In this document: positions 14,554 through 17,146 of the stretch, piece after piece
How positions within the stretch are numbered: the first letter of the stretch is position 1
Layout: every line of letters begins with the position of its first letter
Assembly: GCA_031373785.1 (NCBI GenBank)
Contig: JANMNE010000172.1
Location: 1-17,146 of the forward strand
Reading direction: 5' to 3'
Origin: JAENVT01 sp031373785
GTDB taxonomy: Bacteria; Actinomycetota; Acidimicrobiia; Acidimicrobiales; Ilumatobacteraceae
Length of the DNA stretch: 17,146 nucleotides
Position numbers and translations under genes: made by a program
Notes under the pieces: generated by a model
Database searches by the model: none
What the model saw: the letters and a program-made list of their open reading frames with translations, nothing else
Told to the model about the DNA's origin: nothing

Positions 14554-14594
14554 TACTGACTGGCGAGTCAGTAATACTGACTGACGAGTCTACT
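14554..14594. promoter_or_regulatory. Two tandem TetR-like operators upstream of the aminotransferase-Rieske-Pot operon
   Basis: TACTGACTGGCGAGTCAGTA (14554-14573) is a perfect palindrome with 8-base arms around GGCG. A second copy at 14575-14594 matches it at 15 of 20 positions, keeping its left arm while its right arm is degenerate. The centres are 21 bp apart, two helical turns. The pair sits 20-60 bases before the GTG start of the minus-strand operon. ACTGACT/AGTCAGT arms are of a kind I associate with TetR-family sites. No TetR gene is present in the window. Confidence 0.7.
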
Positions 14595-14661
14595 TGATCG
14601 CGAGGCCCGGCAAGAACCGGAGCAGATCGGAGCGTTTCGCCAGGCACGCGGATCGCGGGCA

Positions 14662-14682
14662 TACTGTGGTCGATGACCACAG
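14662..14682 (+). promoter_or_regulatory. Candidate -10 box and FadR/GntR-like palindrome over a leaderless start
   Basis: CTGTGGTCGATGACCACAG (14664-14682) is a perfect palindrome with 8-base arms and a three-base centre, and the ATG of the divergent aminotransferase begins at 14673 inside it. Its core TGGTC-N3-GACCA fits the TGGT...ACCA pattern of FadR-subfamily GntR regulators. TACTGT (14662-14667) matches the TANNNT -10 pattern at the right distance for transcription to begin at the ATG. No good -35 hexamer is visible. Confidence 0.5.
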
Positions 14683-15965
14683 AGAGTGCTTTTGTGCCGG
14701 TCGTGGAGCGCATGCGACGCGACACCGCCGACCGCAACCCTGCCTCACGAGCCCAGCACGAACGGGCCCGCGCCGTACTCCCAGGGGGCAGCACCCGCAC
14801 GATCTTGCACCACGCTCCCTTTCCGCTGACCTTCGTCAGCGGCGACGGCGGCACGCTGACCGACGCTGATGGCCACAAGTACGTCGACCTGGTTGGCGAC
14901 TACACCGCCGGACTGCTCGGCCATTCCGAGCGACGCGTGCACGCCGCAGTTGCCGAAGCACTGTCGACCAACACCAGCGTCGGCGGCGTGCACCCGGCCG
15001 AGATCCGCTTCGCCGAACTGGTCTGCAACCGGTTCGGTCACCAACGCGTCCGCTTCACCAACTCTGGCACGGAAGCCAACCTGATGGCCATCACACTCTC
15101 GCGGATCGTCACCGGTCGCTCGTCGATCATGGTCATGCACGGCGGATACCACGGCGGGGTGTTCTTCTACTCCAACGGCAATGCGCCTTGGAACGCTCCG
15201 TTCCCGACCGTGATCGGGCCGTACAACGATCTCGAGGGATGCGAAGCGCTGATCGACGACTACGGACCCGATCTCGCCGCGGTGATCGTCGAGCCGATGC
15301 TCGGATCCGGCTGCGTTCCCGCCGACGCCCGCTTCCTCAGCGGGTTGGCCAATGCCGCGCAGCAAGCCGGAGCCATCCTGATCACCGATGAGGTGATGAC
15401 TTCGCGGCATGGTCCGCGTGGCCTCGCCGACCTCATGGGCGTGCGCCCCGATATCGCCACGTTCGGCAAGTACTTCGCCGGTGGATTTTCGTTCGGCGCA
15501 TTTGCCGGGCGTGCCGAACTGCTCGATCGCTTCGACGCGACCAAGCCCGACTCGATCCCTCACGCCGGCACGTTCAACAACAACATCGCCACCATGTCGG
15601 CGGGTTGCGTGGTGTTGTCGGAACTGTTCACCTCCGACACCGCGATCACGTTGACCGCGCGGGGCGACGAACTGCGGGCGCGCATCGACGATGTGTTGCA
15701 TCAGCACAAGCTGCCCTTGAGCATCACCGGGTTCGGTTCGATGAACGCCGTCCACGCCCTCGAGCGCAGGCCGCAGAACGGCGCCGATCTGTTGGAGCGC
15801 GACTCGGTCTTGCAAGAAGCGTTGTTCCTGGCGTTGCTGCAACGCGGGGTCTACACGGCGCCGCGCGGCAGCCTCAACCTCGGTCTGGCCGTGACCGACC
15901 GAGACCTCGAGCACTACCTCGGCGCACTCGACGAGGCCCTGGGCGAACTCGGCGACGCGCTGTAG
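14673..15965 (+). CDS. Class III (glutamate-1-semialdehyde aminomutase-like) PLP aminotransferase, divergent copy
   Basis: This 430-residue fold-type I enzyme has 'TNSGTEA' at 129-135, Y159-H160, D239-E240 and the PLP lysine K266 in 'ATFGKYFAGGFSFGAFAG'. It is related to the aminotransferase on the other side of the divergent promoter but differs clearly around the active-site lysine (KYFAGGFSFGA against KALAGGLPCGA), so the two probably take different substrates. ATG 14673 has no Shine-Dalgarno and appears leaderless, with a palindrome over it. Its 3' end overlaps the convergent trmB by 52 bases. A role in the same amine pathway is inferred from shared regulation and position; HemL itself cannot be fully excluded. 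Confidence 0.85.
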   Translation: MTTESAFVPVVERMRRDTADRNPASRAQHERARAVLPGGSTRTILHHAPFPLTFVSGDGGTLTDADGHKYVDLVGDYTAGLLGHSERRVHAAVAEALSTNTSVGGVHPAEIRFAELVCNRFGHQRVRFTNSGTEANLMAITLSRIVTGRSSIMVMHGGYHGGVFFYSNGNAPWNAPFPTVIGPYNDLEGCEALIDDYGPDLAAVIVEPMLGSGCVPADARFLSGLANAAQQAGAILITDEVMTSRHGPRGLADLMGVRPDIATFGKYFAGGFSFGAFAGRAELLDRFDATKPDSIPHAGTFNNNIATMSAGCVVLSELFTSDTAITLTARGDELRARIDDVLHQHKLPLSITGFGSMNAVHALERRPQNGADLLERDSVLQEALFLALLQRGVYTAPRGSLNLGLAVTDRDLEHYLGALDEALGELGDAL

Positions 15966-16618
15966 AGCAGATCCACGACCCGGCGACCTTCGTCGATGCC
16001 GCGCTGCTCGAAGCGGGTCACGGGCCGCCACGTCGGCCGCTCGATCACTTCACCGATCAGGCCGACCTGGGCATCGCACACTTCACGCATCTGATCGGCG
16101 TACTCGGCGGAGTCGGTGGCCATGTGGATCGTGCCCCCGTCGCGCAACAGAGGCGCCAACTGAGCCACGACATCGGGCCGGATGAGGCGCCGCTTCCGCT
16201 GCCGGCGCTTCGGCCACGGGTCGGGGAAGAAGACACGGATCGCGGCCAGTGATCCGGCACGGATACGTGGGACGAAATCCATGGCATCACCTTCGACGAC
16301 ACGTACGTTGCGCAACCCACGTGCCTCGACGGCTTCGAGCACTGCAGCGACGCCCGGGGTGTGCACATCGATGCCGATCACACACTCGTGCGGGCGCAGC
16401 TCAGCCAGTTCGATCAGCGCCTCACCGCCCCCGAACCCGATGTCGAGCACGACGTCTGCGGCTGCGCCGAACCCTGGGCCAAAGATCTCCTCGACCGCCA
16501 ACTGCGGCCCCTCCACCGACAGCCCCCACCTCACCATCGACCGTTCGTAGGCGCCGAGGCGGGTCGTCGACAAGCTGCGCCGGCGCGGCTTGAACGAGCG
16601 TTGCGGAGGATGCGTCAT
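15914..16618 (-). CDS. trmB: tRNA (guanine-N7-)-methyltransferase TrmB
   Basis: This 234-residue enzyme uses S-adenosylmethionine to methylate G46 of tRNA. The SAM-binding loop is 'VLDIGFGGGEALIELA' and the family hallmark is 'FFPDPWPKRRQRKRRLIRPD', followed by 'TRFEQRGIDEGRRVVDLLY' near the C-terminus. ATG 16618 was preferred over upstream GTG or TTG codons because the basic 'RSFKPRRRSLSTTR' start fits the family, though none of the options has a good ribosome site. After 'LLY' the protein carries an unusual Ser/Pro/Ala/Arg tail of about 15 residues, read antisense to the aminotransferase end, where TrmB proteins normally stop. Confidence 0.92.
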   Translation of the reverse strand: MTHPPQRSFKPRRRSLSTTRLGAYERSMVRWGLSVEGPQLAVEEIFGPGFGAAADVVLDIGFGGGEALIELAELRPHECVIGIDVHTPGVAAVLEAVEARGLRNVRVVEGDAMDFVPRIRAGSLAAIRVFFPDPWPKRRQRKRRLIRPDVVAQLAPLLRDGGTIHMATDSAEYADQMREVCDAQVGLIGEVIERPTWRPVTRFEQRGIDEGRRVVDLLYSASPSSPRASSSAPR

Positions 16619-16680
16619 GGCAGCGGGTGTCGACACGGGACGATGATGGTAACGGCCGCAAACGTGCAAGGCTGAAGACC

Positions 16681-17010
16681 ATGGCGTGGTTAGTCACTGA
16701 GGGCCGAGTGCTGGCCTCTTGCGAATCAGCGACGCAGCGGCGGACGAAAGGTCGCGGGCTCCTCGGACGCGACAGCATCGAGGGAGCACTGGTGTTGACG
16801 GACTGCCGTTGGGTGCACACTCTTGGTATGCGCTTTGCTCTCGACGTCGCCTATCTCGACGAAAAAGGGATCGTCGTGAAGACCGTGCACATGCGTCGCC
16901 ATCGCGTCGGCGCGCCCGTGTGGCGGGCACGAGCGGTGATCGAGGCGCAAGAAGGGGCCTTCGGTCGGTGGGGGCTGCGCGTGGGCGATGTGGTGGAGGT
17001 TCGTGAATGA
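16681..17010 (+). CDS. DUF192 family protein
   Basis: This 109-residue protein has the DUF192 marks: 'RRTKGRGLLGR' at 20-30, 'CRWVHTLGMRFALDVAYLD' at 42-60 and the closing 'VIEAQEGAFGRWGLRVGD' at 86-103. DUF192 proteins are small beta-rich proteins of unknown function. Unlike many members it has no signal peptide, so it should be cytoplasmic. ATG 16681 gives the usual length; the frame is open from 16627 but that region is the divergent trmB promoter. Its stop overlaps the rsmI start by four bases (ATGA), so the two are translated together. Confidence 0.88.
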   Translation: MAWLVTEGRVLASCESATQRRTKGRGLLGRDSIEGALVLTDCRWVHTLGMRFALDVAYLDEKGIVVKTVHMRRHRVGAPVWRARAVIEAQEGAFGRWGLRVGDVVEVRE

Positions 17011-17146
17011 CGGGAACCCTCGTCCTCGTGGCCACCCCCATCGGAAACCTCGGTGATCTTTCGCCGCGCGCCGTCTCCACGTTGCAGTCGTCGTCGTTGA
17101 TCCTGTGCGAGGACACGCGCCACTCCGGCAAGCTGCTGGCCCATGC
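17007..17146 (+). CDS. rsmI: 16S rRNA (cytidine-2'-O-)-methyltransferase RsmI, 3' end outside window
   Basis: The first 46 codons are visible. They read 'TLVLVATPIGNLGDLSPRAV' and later 'LILCEDTRHSGKLLAH', which are the diagnostic SAM-binding N-terminus of RsmI (tetrapyrrole-methylase fold), the enzyme that 2'-O-methylates C1402 of 16S rRNA. GGAGGT at 16995-17000 precedes ATG 17007 by six bases. The start overlaps the DUF192 stop. The remaining three quarters or more of the gene lie beyond the window. Confidence 0.93.
   Translation, partial: MTGTLVLVATPIGNLGDLSPRAVSTLQSSSLILCEDTRHSGKLLAH

Noticed and set aside
13235..14584. 449-codon plus-strand open frame opposite the first aminotransferase
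   Set aside because: It is a complete shadow of a gene with all PLP motifs; its own translation has no recognisable fold and it runs through the TetR-like operators.
14534..14878. N-terminal extension of the first aminotransferase to 14878
   Set aside because: The extension crosses both TetR-like operators and the divergent gene's start, and a strong ribosome site supports GTG 14533 instead.

Overview
The window is GC-rich, uses GTG and TTG starts, has short intergenic gaps and several starts that look leaderless. Its protein families (FitA-type VapBC, DUF2071, DUF885, HTH_42 glycosylase-like, class III aminotransferases) fit a high-GC actinobacterium, most likely of the Acidimicrobiia/Ilumatobacter type. 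That placement rests on recalled protein resemblance and no search was run.

Region 1 (1-2646) looks like a decaying accessory patch. It holds the 3' part of a DUF2071 gene, an intact VapB/VapC-type toxin-antitoxin pair behind a repeated TGATATCG operator, a chimeric dead toxin-antitoxin remnant (start of an XRE antitoxin joined to the end of a PIN toxin), an intact calcineurin-like phosphoesterase and a 38-codon scrap of a MaoC-type hydratase.

Region 2 (2647-7935) holds a YcaQ/AlkX-type winged-helix protein on the minus strand and an ArsR/SRPBCC gene pair. The pair's promoter, 14-bp-arm operator and start codon lie on top of each other. Next come a DUF885 metallopeptidase gene broken by five frameshifts, an EamA/DMT permease, and a small secreted Asp/Gly/His-rich protein followed by two tandem hairpins.

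Region 3 (7936-15965) is the main functional unit. A minus-strand operon runs class III aminotransferase, Rieske oxygenase, then PotD-, PotB- and PotC-like transporter genes. The matching PotA-like ATPase lies on the plus strand and converges on it; a palindrome containing both stop codons separates them. A second class III aminotransferase is divergent from the operon. The shared divergent region carries two tandem TetR-like operators and a FadR/GntR-like palindrome over the second aminotransferase's start. The Rieske protein has the N-Y-x-E-C-x-H arrangement that I associate with quaternary-amine N-demethylases. I infer a dedicated uptake and catabolic locus for an N-methylated or polyamine-like amine; the substrate is unknown.

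Region 4 (15914-17146) is housekeeping: trmB on the minus strand, overlapping the aminotransferase 3' end, then a DUF192 gene coupled to the start of rsmI, which runs off the window.

No non-genic stretch exceeds 300 bases. The longest, 1691-1906, contains only a short palindrome (1879-1890) and nothing I can assign. I saw no rRNA, tRNA, CRISPR array, intact insertion sequence or origin.
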